A DNA stretch of 64,000 nt from an uncultured Dorea sp. (GTDB lineage Bacteria; Bacillota; Clostridia; Lachnospirales; Lachnospiraceae), in assembly GCA_948602995.1 (NCBI GenBank), contig CAPEBR010000010.1:1-64000 (forward strand). Direction: 5' to 3'. Shown in pieces: positions 25,904-35,354 of this stretch. The first letter of the stretch is position 1. Each line of letters begins with the position of its first letter. The notes beneath the pieces were generated by a model. The model did no database searches and was not told the DNA's origin. It saw only the letters and a list, made by a program, of their open reading frames with translations. The position numbers and the translations under genes were made by a program.

Positions 25904-26204
25904 AATGCTATGCTCCTTTTTTGGTATTTTGCCTGTACTTTAGTGTAGCTTTTTTTGGAAATAAAGTCAATTAATAAAGGGCAGATATCCCGAAGGTCTT
26001 AGCCGGAGTTAGCGGTTAGTTCATCGGAATACTGCCTCGTGATTTTCCTGTATTTTTGGGTGAGGAGTTGTTATTTTTTTGTCGATTTTTACTATGGTTT
26101 TTTTGGTGAAAAGTAGTATTATTATAATGACTGGTTTTACATAACCATGAGGGTATTTGACCGTTATGGATTTATACTATATTGGATAGGAATGGAGGCG
26201 GCAT
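25904..26204. other. Intergenic region between trmB and the V-ATPase operon
   Basis: These 301 bases separate divergent genes and must hold both promoters. A TATAAT lies at 26123-26128 and a TTGACC at 26157-26162, but neither has a well-spaced partner, so no promoter is called with confidence. GGAGGC lies just before the ATG at 26205. Confidence 0.35.
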
Positions 26205-26516
26205 ATGGAATCTGTTATTGGGAAGCTGGCTGAGATTGAGGAGACAGCAGAGGCGATTGTGAAGCATGCTCATGAGCAGAAGGCTGAGATTGCGAGTGAG
26301 CTCCAGGAGGCCCGGGATGAGTTTGACCGTGTGACGGAGGAAGAGACCCGGCAGAGGATTTCTGAGATCCGGGAGGGGTATGAAAAGAGAATGAATGCTC
26401 TGATTGAGGAGCAGAAGGAGAAGAACCACTCAGTAATAGAGGAACTCAAGAAGGACTATGAGGAGCACCATGCGGCATATGCCGGGGAGATCTTAAAAAA
26501 TATTTTAGAGGTGTAG
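26205..26516 (+). CDS. V-type ATPase peripheral stalk subunit (G/H-like)
   Basis: A 103 aa, almost entirely helical, charged protein (Glu/Lys/Arg-rich heptads throughout), as expected for the coiled-coil stalk subunit that pairs with subunit E. It is the first gene of the V-ATPase operon, with 3 bases before the next start. Recognition rests on size, coiled-coil character and position rather than on a signature motif. Confidence 0.78.
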   Translation: MESVIGKLAEIEETAEAIVKHAHEQKAEIASELQEARDEFDRVTEEETRQRISEIREGYEKRMNALIEEQKEKNHSVIEELKKDYEEHHAAYAGEILKNILEV

Positions 26517-26519
26517 GAT

Positions 26520-27566
26520 ATGGGAAACCTTATGTTGTATAGTGGGATTGTCACGAAGATCCGGGCGATGCAGTCTAAGCTTCTGACGCAGAAGGACTTC
26601 GAGGACATTGCCGGTTGTAAGAGTGTCCCGGAGGCGATTGAGTATCTTAAGGGCAGGCCCGGGTATGCGGAATATCTTGGAGAGATGGATGATTCCCTGT
26701 ATCACAGGGGGAGTGTGGAAAAGGTTCTTTATCAGTCGTTGTTTGATGATTATTCGAGAATTTTCCGGTTTGCGGGGATCAGGCAGAAGAAGTTTCTGAG
26801 ACTTTACTGGAAGCGGTATGAGGTGGATCTGATTAATTACTGTCTGCGGATTGTGTTTAATCATTATGCGGCGCCTTTTGACCTGGAGTATAAAAAACGC
26901 TTTTTTGACAGATATTCAGATATTTCCATTGACAGGCTGATAACATCTGCAAATATTAATGAACTGGTGGATAATCTGCGGGGTACAGAATATTACGGGG
27001 CGCTCTCAAGGATCAGGGATTCAGAGGAGGCAACGCTGTTTGATTATGACCTGGCGCTGGATCTTTATTACTTTTCTGTCATGTGGAGGAAGGAGAGGAA
27101 GCTTCTTACGGGACAGGAAAAGGAGATGTTCCTTAAGGATTTTGGGACGAAGATTGACCTTCTGAATCTGCAGTGGGTCTACCGGGCGAAGAAGTATTAT
27201 CATATGCTGGCGCCGGATATCTATGCGCTCACGATTCCGTATCATTACAGAATCAGGGTAGATGAGTTTAAGGCGTTGGTGGATACACCGACGGTAGAGG
27301 AATTTGAACATAAGGTGGCGAAGACGTATTATGCGAAACGTTATGAGATTGCAGATTCCGGTACGATTGAGCGGAGGTATAAGGATATCCTGAAGCATCT
27401 GTATGTGACGGACAGGCGGAGAGATCCGTATTCGATTGCCACGATTAATGCATATTTGTTCTTAAAGGAAGATGAGATAGATAAACTAACAACAGCCCTT
27501 GAATGTATCCGGTATGGCTTGTCAAGGGGAGATACGTTAGGATACTTAGGAGGTGTTGTAAAGTGA
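26520..27566 (+). CDS. ntpC: V-type ATPase subunit C (AC39/V0D family)
   Basis: A 348 aa subunit linking the central rotor to the membrane ring. The sequence is helical, with many Tyr/Phe/Arg residues, in the AC39 family pattern (YSGIVTKIRAMQSKLLTQKDF at the start, INAYLFLKEDEIDKLTTALE near the end). The stop overlaps the start of the subunit I gene by 4 bases (GTGA), indicating translational coupling. Length is typical. Confidence 0.9.
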   Translation: MGNLMLYSGIVTKIRAMQSKLLTQKDFEDIAGCKSVPEAIEYLKGRPGYAEYLGEMDDSLYHRGSVEKVLYQSLFDDYSRIFRFAGIRQKKFLRLYWKRYEVDLINYCLRIVFNHYAAPFDLEYKKRFFDRYSDISIDRLITSANINELVDNLRGTEYYGALSRIRDSEEATLFDYDLALDLYYFSVMWRKERKLLTGQEKEMFLKDFGTKIDLLNLQWVYRAKKYYHMLAPDIYALTIPYHYRIRVDEFKALVDTPTVEEFEHKVAKTYYAKRYEIADSGTIERRYKDILKHLYVTDRRRDPYSIATINAYLFLKEDEIDKLTTALECIRYGLSRGDTLGYLGGVVK

Positions 27567-29491
27567 TTGTAAAGATGAAGTTTCTTAGCATCAGCGGTCC
27601 AAGGACAGATATTGACCGTGTATGCGAGGTGTATCTTTCAAAGTATGAGATGCAGCTTGAAAATGCAGTTACTGAGCTCAAGACTACAGACAATCTCCTG
27701 CCCTTTGTCGAGGTGAATCCGTATAAGGATCCCCTTGCGAAGGCGGAGCAGTTCGCGGGACTCCTGCCGGATAAGGAGTATCGGGCGAATCTGAATGTGA
27801 AGAAGGATGAGATACTGACCCTGATACGCGATATTAATCACAGGTATCTTGAGCTGCTTGAGGAGAAGGAGCTTCTTGCAAAGAAGAAGGAGGAGCTTCA
27901 GGAGAGCGCCAGTGTACTGGAGCCCTTCAGGCCCCTGGAACTTGATGTTGGCAAAGCTTTGAAGTACCAGTATATGCAGATCCGGTTCGGCAGGATTGGG
28001 ATTGATTATTACAGGCGTCTTGAAAAATATCTGTTCGGTGATCTGAATGTGCTCTTCTTTGAGGGGACGCGCAGCGAAAATTATGTCTATGGCTGCTATG
28101 TGACTGCCAATGCGGATGTAAGTAAGGTGGATTCAGTATTTAATTCTCTTCATTTTGAGAGAATCCAGCTGGAGGGCGGATATATGGGAACGCCAGAAGC
28201 TGCATGCGGGAGCCTTCTTCAGGATGTGGAGGATACACAGAGGAAAATTGAAGAGATTGACCAGGAGATTGAGAATCTGGTAAACAGCCATGCCTCTGAA
28301 CTTCTTGGTGCGAGAAAGCGTCTGGAAAGGATGTCCGCCAATTTTGACGTCCGAAAGAGGGCGGCGAGGATTGAGGAAGAGGATTCGGAATCCTATATCC
28401 TGTGCGGCTGGATGGGCGAAGAGGATGTGGATGCATTTGTAAAGGAAGCAGAGAAGGACAGCAGAGTGTTTATTATGGTAGAAGAGAACCGGGAGAAGTA
28501 TTTCGGGAATCCGCCTACTAAGCTTAAGAACCCGAGATTCTTCAAGCCTTTTGAGATGTTCATTAAGATGTACGGGCTTCCGGCGCATAATGAGCTGGAT
28601 CCGACCATGTTCGTGGCGCTTACGTATACCTTTATCTTTGGCGCTATGTTCGGGGATGTGGGACAGGGACTCTGCCTTTTTGTGTTTGGAGGACTTCTGT
28701 ATCTGACGAAAAAGGTGAACCTTGCAGGCATTATCTCAATTGCGGGTGTGTTTTCGGCAATTTTTGGATTTATGTTCGGCAGTATCTTTGGATTTGAGGA
28801 TATTATTGAGGCCCGGTGGCTGAGACCGGCAGAGGCGATGACGGATCTTCCATTTATCGGGCAGCTGAATACCGTGTTTGTCATTGCAATTGCATTTGGT
28901 ATGGCGCTGAATTTACTGGTGATGGTGTTCAATATACTGAATGCGGCGAAGGCGCATGACCTGGAAAATATGTTGTTTTCCCACAATGGGCTGGCGGGAC
29001 TTGTATTTTACGGCTTCCTGGTGCTTACCATTGTGCTGTACATGACAGGGCACACTCTTCCGGGAAATATCATGCTGATTTTCTTCCTGGGCGGTCCGGT
29101 GCTGTGTTTTGTTTTTAAGGAGCCCCTTGGAAATCTTGTCCGGAAGAAGAAGGAGAAGATGAAGGAAAGCAAGGGAATGTTCCTTGTACAGGCGTTTTTC
29201 GAATTGTTTGAGACCATGCTCAGCTATTTTTCAAATACACTTTCATATGTCAGAATCGGCGCTTTTGCAGTGAGCCATGCAGCGATGATGGAGGTTGTGC
29301 TGATGCTGTCGGGCGTTCCTGAGGGGCATACGAACTGGGTGATTATGGTATTTGGAAATATTCTTGTGTGCGGACTGGAGGGCCTGGTTGTGGGAATCCA
29401 GGTGCTCCGTCTGGAATATTATGAGATGTTCAGCCGTTTCTACAAAGGAAGCGGACGGGAGTTCCAGCCATTTAATGAGCAGAGCAAATAG
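27563..29491 (+). CDS. ntpI: V-type ATPase subunit I (a-subunit)
   Basis: A 642 aa stator subunit. The GTG at 27563 is chosen because GGAGG precedes it and it overlaps the ntpC stop; further upstream codons lie inside ntpC. The N-terminal half is cytoplasmic with coiled-coils. The C-terminal half (from about residue 340) has seven to eight membrane helices, including LSYVRIGAFAVSHAAM, where the functionally essential arginine sits near the ion path. It is followed by repeat copy R3 rather than directly by the K subunit. Confidence 0.95.
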   Translation: MIVKMKFLSISGPRTDIDRVCEVYLSKYEMQLENAVTELKTTDNLLPFVEVNPYKDPLAKAEQFAGLLPDKEYRANLNVKKDEILTLIRDINHRYLELLEEKELLAKKKEELQESASVLEPFRPLELDVGKALKYQYMQIRFGRIGIDYYRRLEKYLFGDLNVLFFEGTRSENYVYGCYVTANADVSKVDSVFNSLHFERIQLEGGYMGTPEAACGSLLQDVEDTQRKIEEIDQEIENLVNSHASELLGARKRLERMSANFDVRKRAARIEEEDSESYILCGWMGEEDVDAFVKEAEKDSRVFIMVEENREKYFGNPPTKLKNPRFFKPFEMFIKMYGLPAHNELDPTMFVALTYTFIFGAMFGDVGQGLCLFVFGGLLYLTKKVNLAGIISIAGVFSAIFGFMFGSIFGFEDIIEARWLRPAEAMTDLPFIGQLNTVFVIAIAFGMALNLLVMVFNILNAAKAHDLENMLFSHNGLAGLVFYGFLVLTIVLYMTGHTLPGNIMLIFFLGGPVLCFVFKEPLGNLVRKKKEKMKESKGMFLVQAFFELFETMLSYFSNTLSYVRIGAFAVSHAAMMEVVLMLSGVPEGHTNWVIMVFGNILVCGLEGLVVGIQVLRLEYYEMFSRFYKGSGREFQPFNEQSK

Positions 29492-29494
29492 ATT

Positions 29495-29626
29495 GTAACT
29501 ATTCAGCAGGTCTGTGCATTTACTGCACAGACCGTAAGAAAGTGATTCAGGAGTGCAAAAATCCCATTGCCGAAGGCAATTTCAAATGGATTTTTGCATG
29601 TAACTGTGAAGGTACTGAGCAGTTAC
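29495..29626. repeat. Structured repeat family R, copy 3, inside the V-ATPase operon
   Basis: A 132-base copy between ntpI and ntpK. The termini are GTAACTATTCAG and CTGAGCAGTTAC. Hairpin 1 is GGTCTGTGC..GCACAGACC. Hairpin 2 has a changed but still paired stem, GCAAAAATCC..GGATTTTTGC, with nested ATTGCC/GGCAAT in place of ATTCGC/GCGAAT. These are compensatory changes relative to R2. Confidence 0.85.
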
Positions 29627-29660
29627 AATAGATTAAGTAATTACAAGGAGGAATTTTATC

Positions 29661-30095
29661 ATGTCTTTAACAGTGAAATTATTATTGGTTGCAGCGTTGG
29701 TGCTTGGAATTATCATTCCATTTGGTTACTATCTGATAGGCGAGAAGAATAAGAAGCGTTATAAAAGGGCGCTTGGTGCAAATGTATTGTTTTATTTTGG
29801 ATCATTTGCCATTGCGGCGATTATGTTATTTGCAGGCGATCCGGTTCAGGCTGCTGATACTACAGAGAAGGCGGCAGGGATGGCAACAGGACTTGGCTAT
29901 ATTGCGGCTGCACTGTCAACCGGTATGTCATGTGTGGGCGGCGGTGTTGCCGTTGCAAGCGCAGCAAGTGCAGCTCTCGGGGCAATCAGTGAGGACTCCA
30001 GTGTGCTTGGTAAGTCCCTGATCTTCGTTGGTCTTGCGGAAGGTGTGTGTCTGTACGGACTGATCATCTCCTTCATGATCCTGGGTAAATTGTAA
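29661..30095 (+). CDS. ntpK: V-type ATPase rotor subunit K (c-ring proteolipid)
   Basis: A 144 aa membrane protein. Two N-terminal hydrophobic segments (about 5-25 and 40-58) precede one Gly/Ala-rich c-type hairpin at about 72-142 (GLGYIAAALSTGMSCVGGGVAVASAASAALG and the ion-binding helix GLAEGVCLYGLIISFMIL with its conserved Glu). Thus only one ion-binding hairpin is present, instead of the two in the Enterococcus hirae NtpK. The Gln ligands typical of sodium-binding rings are not evident, so the ion is left open. AAGGAGG precedes the ATG. Confidence 0.93.
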   Translation: MSLTVKLLLVAALVLGIIIPFGYYLIGEKNKKRYKRALGANVLFYFGSFAIAAIMLFAGDPVQAADTTEKAAGMATGLGYIAAALSTGMSCVGGGVAVASAASAALGAISEDSSVLGKSLIFVGLAEGVCLYGLIISFMILGKL

Positions 30096-30096
30096 G

Positions 30097-30405
30097 ATGA
30101 AGATGTATCTGATTAGTGATAATATCGATACCCTGACAGGGATGAGACTTGCCGGTGTAGACGGGGTGGTGGTGCACGAGCGCCACGAGCTCCGGGAAGC
30201 CCTGGAAAATGCTATGAATGATTCGGCAGTGGGGATTATTCTGCTGACGGAGAAGTTCGGACGTGAATTTCCGGATCTGATTGATGAGGCGAGACTGGAG
30301 AGGTCGATGCCGCTCCTTATTGAGATTCCTGACAGACACGGAACCGGCCGTAAGAAGGATTTTATCACATCATATGTAAATGAGGCGATAGGGCTAAAAC
30401 TATAG
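30097..30405 (+). CDS. ntpG: V-type ATPase subunit F
   Basis: A 102 aa soluble central-shaft subunit with the family pattern (MYLISDNIDTLTGMRLAG at the start, VGIILLTEKFG in the middle). It begins one base after the ntpK stop, so translation is coupled. Size is typical. Confidence 0.9.
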   Translation: MKMYLISDNIDTLTGMRLAGVDGVVVHERHELREALENAMNDSAVGIILLTEKFGREFPDLIDEARLERSMPLLIEIPDRHGTGRKKDFITSYVNEAIGLKL

Positions 30406-30445
30406 TTGCGGATCCGGATATAAGGATGAAAGGAAGGTGAGAGGC

Positions 30446-31033
30446 TTGACGCAGCGAGAGAAGTTGGACCATCTGAAGGATGCAGCCATGCTGGAGGCCC
30501 GGATGCAGGCGAATTCTATTATAGAGCAGCACAGGAAGGCTTTGGAAAATATTAATGAGCAGCACCGCGCGGAGGCGGTCCGTCAGTCCGAGACAAGAAT
30601 CAAGGCAGAGGTTACAAGTGCAAAGCAGCAGCTTAGTATGGCGGCGTCTAAGGCGCAGCTGGAGCTGAAGCGCGAGTTCGGGAAGACACAGAAGCGTCTG
30701 AAGAAGCAGTTGTTTGAAGAAGTGAACGAACTCCTTCATGAATATATGGAGACAGAGGACTACAGAAGGCTTCTTGTCTCTTATATAGAGAAAGCGGCAA
30801 AATTTGCAAATGGAGAGGCGGTTACCCTTTATATTAACCCGACGGATGAAGATAAGAAGGAGTATCTGGAGGAGCATACAGGTATGAGCCTGACTGTAAG
30901 TAAAGAGGATTTTATAGGAGGCATGCGTGCGGTTATCCATGAGAGGAATATTCTGATTGATTATGCTTTTAAGGGCGCTGTTGAGAGAGAATATGACAGA
31001 TTCACATTCAAGGGAGGTACGCTAATTGGATAG
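30446..31033 (+). CDS. ntpE: V-type ATPase subunit E
   Basis: A 195 aa peripheral-stalk subunit. The N-terminal half is coiled-coil (ARMQANSIIEQHRKALENIN and onward) and the C-terminal half is a small alpha/beta domain ending DYAFKGAVEREYDRF. TTG at 30446 is preferred because AAGGTGAG lies just before it; GTG at 30437 is the alternative. The stop overlaps the start of ntpA by 8 bases. Confidence 0.88.
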   Translation: MTQREKLDHLKDAAMLEARMQANSIIEQHRKALENINEQHRAEAVRQSETRIKAEVTSAKQQLSMAASKAQLELKREFGKTQKRLKKQLFEEVNELLHEYMETEDYRRLLVSYIEKAAKFANGEAVTLYINPTDEDKKEYLEEHTGMSLTVSKEDFIGGMRAVIHERNILIDYAFKGAVEREYDRFTFKGGTLIG

Positions 31034-32798
31034 TAAGAACACTGGAAAAATCTATGGGATCAATGGCCCTGTTATTTACCTTAAGGGAAAGACCGGATTC
31101 AGAATGTCCGAGATGGTGTATGTGGGCGAGGAGCGCCTGGTCGGAGAGGTGATTTCCCTTGATAAGGATATGACGACCATTCAGGTTTACGAGGAGACAT
31201 CGGGGCTTCGCCCGGGAGAGAGCGTGGAGACGTCGGGTTCTGCCGTGTCTGTTACGCTGGCTCCGGGAATCCTGAATAATATTTTTGATGGTATTGAACG
31301 TCCTCTTGACCAAATTGCAGAGAAGGGCGGTGCGTTTATTACCAGGGGCGTCAGCGTGGATTCACTGGATACAGAAAAGAAATGGGAGACACATCTGACT
31401 GTGTCAGAAGGTGATCTTGTCCATGGAGGAACAATCATTGCAGAGGTTCCGGAGACCCGCGCGATTGTTCACAAATGTATGGTTCCTCCGGAAGTGGAAG
31501 GTACGGTTGTGTCTGTGGTTCCGGATGGGGAGTATACGATTCAGGATACTCTGGTAGTGATTGAGCAGGCAAATGGGGAGAAGAAGGAGCTTTCCATGAC
31601 CCAGCACTGGCCCATCCGTGTGCCGAGACCTGTGCATCACAGATATTCTGCAAATGAGCCTCTGATTACAGGGCAGCGTATTCTGGATACAATGTTCCCG
31701 ATCGCGAAGGGCGGGACAGCGGCAATTCCGGGGGGATTTGGAACAGGAAAGACCATGACCCAGCATCAGGTTGCAAAATGGGCCAATGCAGATATCATTA
31801 TTTACATTGGATGCGGGGAGCGTGGAAATGAAATGACGCAGGTTCTGGAGGAGTTCTCGGAGCTGGTTGACCCAAGGTCTGGAAATCCCCTGATGGACCG
31901 TACAACACTGATTGCAAATACATCAAACATGCCGGTTGCTGCCCGTGAGGCTTCAATCTATACCGGGCTTACACTGGCAGAGTATTACCGTGACATGGGC
32001 TATGATGTGGCGATTATGGCAGACTCTACCTCCCGCTGGGCGGAGGCGCTCCGGGAGCTTTCCGGCCGTCTGGAAGAGATGCCGGCAGAGGAAGGGTTCC
32101 CGGCTTATCTTGCCTCCAGGCTGTCCGCATTTTATGAGCGGGCGGGAATGATGCAGACACTGAACGGTGAGACTGGCTCAGTGTCCATTATCGGGGCAGT
32201 ATCACCTCAGGGCGGTGATTTCTCAGAACCGGTTACGCAGAACACGAAGCGCTTTGTAAGATGCTTCTGGGGACTGGATAAGTCACTGGCTTATGCAAGA
32301 CATTTCCCGGCAATCCACTGGCTTACAAGCTACAGCGAGTATCTGCCGGATCTTGCAGGATGGTATTCGGATCATGTATCGCCGAAGTTTGTAGACTACA
32401 GAAACCGTATGATGACTCTGCTGAATCAGGAAAGCAGCCTGATGGAGATCGTGAAGCTGATCGGCGGGGATGTGCTGCCGGATGACCAGAAGCTTATTCT
32501 GGAGATTGCGAAGGTCATCCGTCTTGGATTCCTGCAGCAAAATGCATTTCATAAGGATGATACATGTGTGTCCATGGAGAAACAGTTTAAGATGATGGAT
32601 GTGATCCTGTATCTGTACAAGAAGGCAAGAAAGCTGGTGGCTATGGGAATGCCGATGTCTGTTCTTAAGGCGGAGGGTATCTTTGAGAAGGTCATTGCCA
32701 TTAAGTATGATGTGCCGAATGATAATATTTCGCTTCTTGACATTTATAAGAATGACATTGACGACTTTTATAATAATGTAATAGAAAAGAATGGATAG
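31026..32798 (+). CDS. ntpA: V-type ATPase catalytic subunit A
   Basis: A 590 aa catalytic ATPase subunit, starting at TTG 31026 with GGGAGGT before it. The P-loop GGFGTGKT is near residue 240, GCGERGNE follows near 260, and the non-homologous insertion region typical of A-type subunits is at about 115-195. [14 protein letters not shown] is in the catalytic core. Length and motifs are standard. Confidence 0.97.
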   Translation: MDSKNTGKIYGINGPVIYLKGKTGFRMSEMVYVGEERLVGEVISLDKDMTTIQVYEETSGLRPGESVETSGSAVSVTLAPGILNNIFDGIERPLDQIAEKGGAFITRGVSVDSLDTEKKWETHLTVSEGDLVHGGTIIAEVPETRAIVHKCMVPPEVEGTVVSVVPDGEYTIQDTLVVIEQANGEKKELSMTQHWPIRVPRPVHHRYSANEPLITGQRILDTMFPIAKGGTAAIPGGFGTGKTMTQHQVAKWANADIIIYIGCGERGNEMTQVLEEFSELVDPRSGNPLMDRTTLIANTSNMPVAAREASIYTGLTLAEYYRDMGYDVAIMADSTSRWAEALRELSGRLEEMPAEEGFPAYLASRLSAFYERAGMMQTLNGETGSVSIIGAVSPQGGDFSEPVTQNTKRFVRCFWGLDKSLAYARHFPAIHWLTSYSEYLPDLAGWYSDHVSPKFVDYRNRMMTLLNQESSLMEIVKLIGGDVLPDDQKLILEIAKVIRLGFLQQNAFHKDDTCVSMEKQFKMMDVILYLYKKARKLVAMGMPMSVLKAEGIFEKVIAIKYDVPNDNISLLDIYKNDIDDFYNNVIEKNG

Positions 32799-32812
32799 GG
32801 GGGACTTAAAAA

Positions 32813-34201
32813 TTGGCAATAGAATATCTTGGGTTAAGTAGTATTAATGGTCCTCTCGTTGTACTGGAAGGAGTGCAGGAGGCTTTCTTTGATGAGATCG
32901 TGGAGTTTGTCGTGGACGGGAACACAAGGAAGATGGGCCGTATTGTGGAATTAGATGAGGATAAGGCAGTGATCCAGGTATTTGAGGGGACAGAAAATAT
33001 GTCACTTACGAATACCCACACAAGGCTTTCCGGGTATCCTATGGAGGTGGCGGTATCACCGGATATGCTTGGAAGAACTTTCAACGGAATCGGGCAGCCA
33101 ATTGACGGGATGGGCTCCCTCACCTCTATAGATAAGAGAGATGTGAACGGCCTGCCGCTGAATCCGGTGCGCCGGGAATATCCCCGTAACTATATCCGTA
33201 CCGGTATTTCGGCAATTGACGGCCTGACTACACTGATCAGGGGTCAGAAGCTTCCTATTTTCTCAGGAAATGGCCTGCCCCATGACCAGCTTGCCGCGCA
33301 GATTGTAAGGCAGGCATCCCTGGGGGACGATTCGGAGGAGAAATTTGCAATTGTGTTCGGCGCAATGGGCGTCAAGCATGATGTGGCTGATTTCTTCCGG
33401 AAAGCATTTGAAGAAAGCGGTGTTGCAGATCATGTCTGTATGTTCCTGAATCTTGCAAATGACCCGGTGGTGGAGCGTCTGATTACGCCGAAGGTGGCTC
33501 TTACAGTTGCGGAATATCTGGCATTTGAATGCAATATGCATATTCTGGTTATTCTGACAGATATGACTTCCTTCGCGGAGGCTATGCGTGAGGTATCCTC
33601 TTCCAGAGGGGAGATTCCGTCAAGAAAAGGATATCCGGGGTATCTTTACAGTGAACTGGCGACGATTTATGAGCGTGCGGGCATTGTGGAAGGGGCGTCT
33701 GGTTCGGTGACTCAGCTTCCGATTCTTACAATGCCAAATGATGATATTACACATCCGATTCCGGATCTTACCGGATATATTACGGAGGGACAGGTGGTTC
33801 TGGACCGGAGTCTGCACGGACAATCGGTGTATCCGCCCATTAGTATTCTTCCGTCTCTGTCCCGTCTTATGAAGGATGGTATCGGCAAGGGTTATACGAG
33901 AGAGGATCACCAGGATCTGGCAAATCAGCTCTTTTCCGCATATGCCAAGGTGGGGGAGGCGAGAAATCTTGCTTCTGTTATCGGTGAGGATGAATTGTCT
34001 CCGATTGACAAGCGTTATCTGAAGTTTGGAGAGGAGTTTGAAAAGAGATATGTTGGCCAGGGACCGTCAGAGAACCGTACGATCCAGCAGACGCTGGATC
34101 TTGGCTGGGAGCTTCTGGGACTTCTGCCCAAAGAGGAACTTGACCGGGTGGATACGAAGCTGATTGACTTATATTACCCACAGGAAGCAGAGGGGGTTTA
34201 G
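32813..34201 (+). CDS. ntpB: V-type ATPase regulatory subunit B
   Basis: A 462 aa non-catalytic partner of subunit A, starting at TTG 32813 with GGGGGG upstream. It lacks a Walker A P-loop; [14 protein letters not shown] occupies that position, as expected for B subunits. [17 protein letters not shown] and [16 protein letters not shown] are conserved. It follows ntpA by 14 bases. Confidence 0.97.
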   Translation: MAIEYLGLSSINGPLVVLEGVQEAFFDEIVEFVVDGNTRKMGRIVELDEDKAVIQVFEGTENMSLTNTHTRLSGYPMEVAVSPDMLGRTFNGIGQPIDGMGSLTSIDKRDVNGLPLNPVRREYPRNYIRTGISAIDGLTTLIRGQKLPIFSGNGLPHDQLAAQIVRQASLGDDSEEKFAIVFGAMGVKHDVADFFRKAFEESGVADHVCMFLNLANDPVVERLITPKVALTVAEYLAFECNMHILVILTDMTSFAEAMREVSSSRGEIPSRKGYPGYLYSELATIYERAGIVEGASGSVTQLPILTMPNDDITHPIPDLTGYITEGQVVLDRSLHGQSVYPPISILPSLSRLMKDGIGKGYTREDHQDLANQLFSAYAKVGEARNLASVIGEDELSPIDKRYLKFGEEFEKRYVGQGPSENRTIQQTLDLGWELLGLLPKEELDRVDTKLIDLYYPQEAEGV

Positions 34202-34204
34202 TTT

Positions 34205-34819
34205 ATGGATCCACGGGAGTTTCCTACAAAGGGAAATCTGATGCTGGCTAAGAACTCTCTTGCGCTGGCCCATCAGGGTTATGACCTGATGGATAAGAAG
34301 AGGAATATTCTCCTTAAGGAGCTTATGGCCCTGATTGATGAGGCGAAGGGGATCCAGGAGGAGATTGATACTACATTTACACGGGCGTATGCATGCCTGC
34401 AGCATGCGAATATAGAACAGGGGATCAGTAAGGTGGAGCAGCTTGCACTTACGGTTCCGATTGAGGATTCCATCCGGATTCAGACAAGGAGTATTATGGG
34501 CACGGAGATTCCTTATGTGAGGTATGATGCGAAGCAGAATGATCTGACGTATTCCTTTAGTACAACAGCAGAGTCGATTGATATTGCCAGGGAGGCGTTC
34601 CGCGAGGTGAAGGATCTGACAATTAAGCTTTCTATGGTGGAAAATTCGGCATACAGGCTGGCCAGTAATATAAAGAAGACGCAGAAGCGGGCGAATGCAC
34701 TTAAGAATATTACGATTCCTATGTATAGTAATCTGGTGTATACGATTAATAATGCACTGGAGGAGAAAGAAAGAGAAGAATTCACGCGCCTGAAAGTGAT
34801 TAAGAAGATGCAGGGGTGA
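34205..34819 (+). CDS. ntpD: V-type ATPase subunit D
   Basis: A 204 aa central-shaft subunit forming a long helical hairpin. The N-terminal FPTKGNLMLAKNSLALAHQG and C-terminal RANALKNITIPMYSNLVYTI are family signatures. It is the last gene of the operon (order stalk-C-I-K-F-E-A-B-D). Element B begins 11 bases after the stop. Confidence 0.95.
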   Translation: MDPREFPTKGNLMLAKNSLALAHQGYDLMDKKRNILLKELMALIDEAKGIQEEIDTTFTRAYACLQHANIEQGISKVEQLALTVPIEDSIRIQTRSIMGTEIPYVRYDAKQNDLTYSFSTTAESIDIAREAFREVKDLTIKLSMVENSAYRLASNIKKTQKRANALKNITIPMYSNLVYTINNALEEKEREEFTRLKVIKKMQG

Positions 34820-34830
34820 TGGAGGAGGAC

Positions 34831-35107
34831 GCGTGCGGGGGCGGTGCGGGCGGATTGCGGGTACTGATTTTCTTCCGGCTCCGTCGTGAACAGACCCTAA
34901 ATGAAAATACAGGCCGAATAGGAGGCATCAAGCAGATTCGGTGAGAAATTCTGATGAATTTCTCACCTCAGCCTGCTCTCGTCCACCGTACTTGTGGTAC
35001 GGTGGACGGTCTCCCATTCGGCCTGTATTTTCATTTAGGGTCTGTAACACTCCTTCGCACGGAATGAAAATCAGTACCCGCAATCCGCCCGCACCGCCCC
35101 CACACGC
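34831..35107. repeat. Long covarying palindrome, element B (277 nt)
   Basis: The arms of about 88 bases begin GCGTGCGGGGGCGG and end with its near-complement. Most of the arm is exact, but a segment of about 25 bases differs between the two sides. The inner arm is CCTAAATGAAAATACAGG and its complement. The core has hairpins GGTGAGAAATTC/GAATTTCTCACC and CGTCCACCGTAC/GTACGGTGGACG, with the same linker TCAGCCT, the same preceding AGATTC and the same TTGT loop as element A, although the paired bases differ. It begins 11 bases after ntpD and may end the ATPase transcript. Confidence 0.85.
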
Positions 35108-35223
35108 TGGCTGCTGAGGGGAGGGAGGGGATTGTTTATGGGGCGGGAATGCGCGTAAGCTGAGCATTTCGTGAGAACATGATGCAGGGTAAAGGGCGGT
35201 TTTTGTGTAACAAAACTCGGAAT

Positions 35224-35354
35224 GTTACTGTTCACACAGGTCTGTGCATTTACTGCACAGACCGTAAGAAAGTGATTCAAGAGTGAGCAAATCCCATTCG
35301 AGGAGCGAACTTTAGATGGATTTGCGAATGTTACTGGTCACGGAGTGAACAGTG
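35224..35354. repeat. Structured repeat family R, copy 4
   Basis: A copy of about 131 bases, starting GTTACTGTTCAC and ending GTGAACAGT. Hairpin 1 is GGTCTGTGC..GCACAGACC; hairpin 2 is GCAAATCC..GGATTTGC, with the nested stem weakened (ATTCGA..GCGAAC). Its right end overlaps the last codons and stop of the DUF6512 gene on the minus strand. Confidence 0.85.

Noticed and set aside
34928..35280. Minus-strand frames across element B and repeat R4
   Set aside because: The recurring peptide NHFLTVCAVNAQTCVNSN appears wherever the R repeat occurs and is only its translation.
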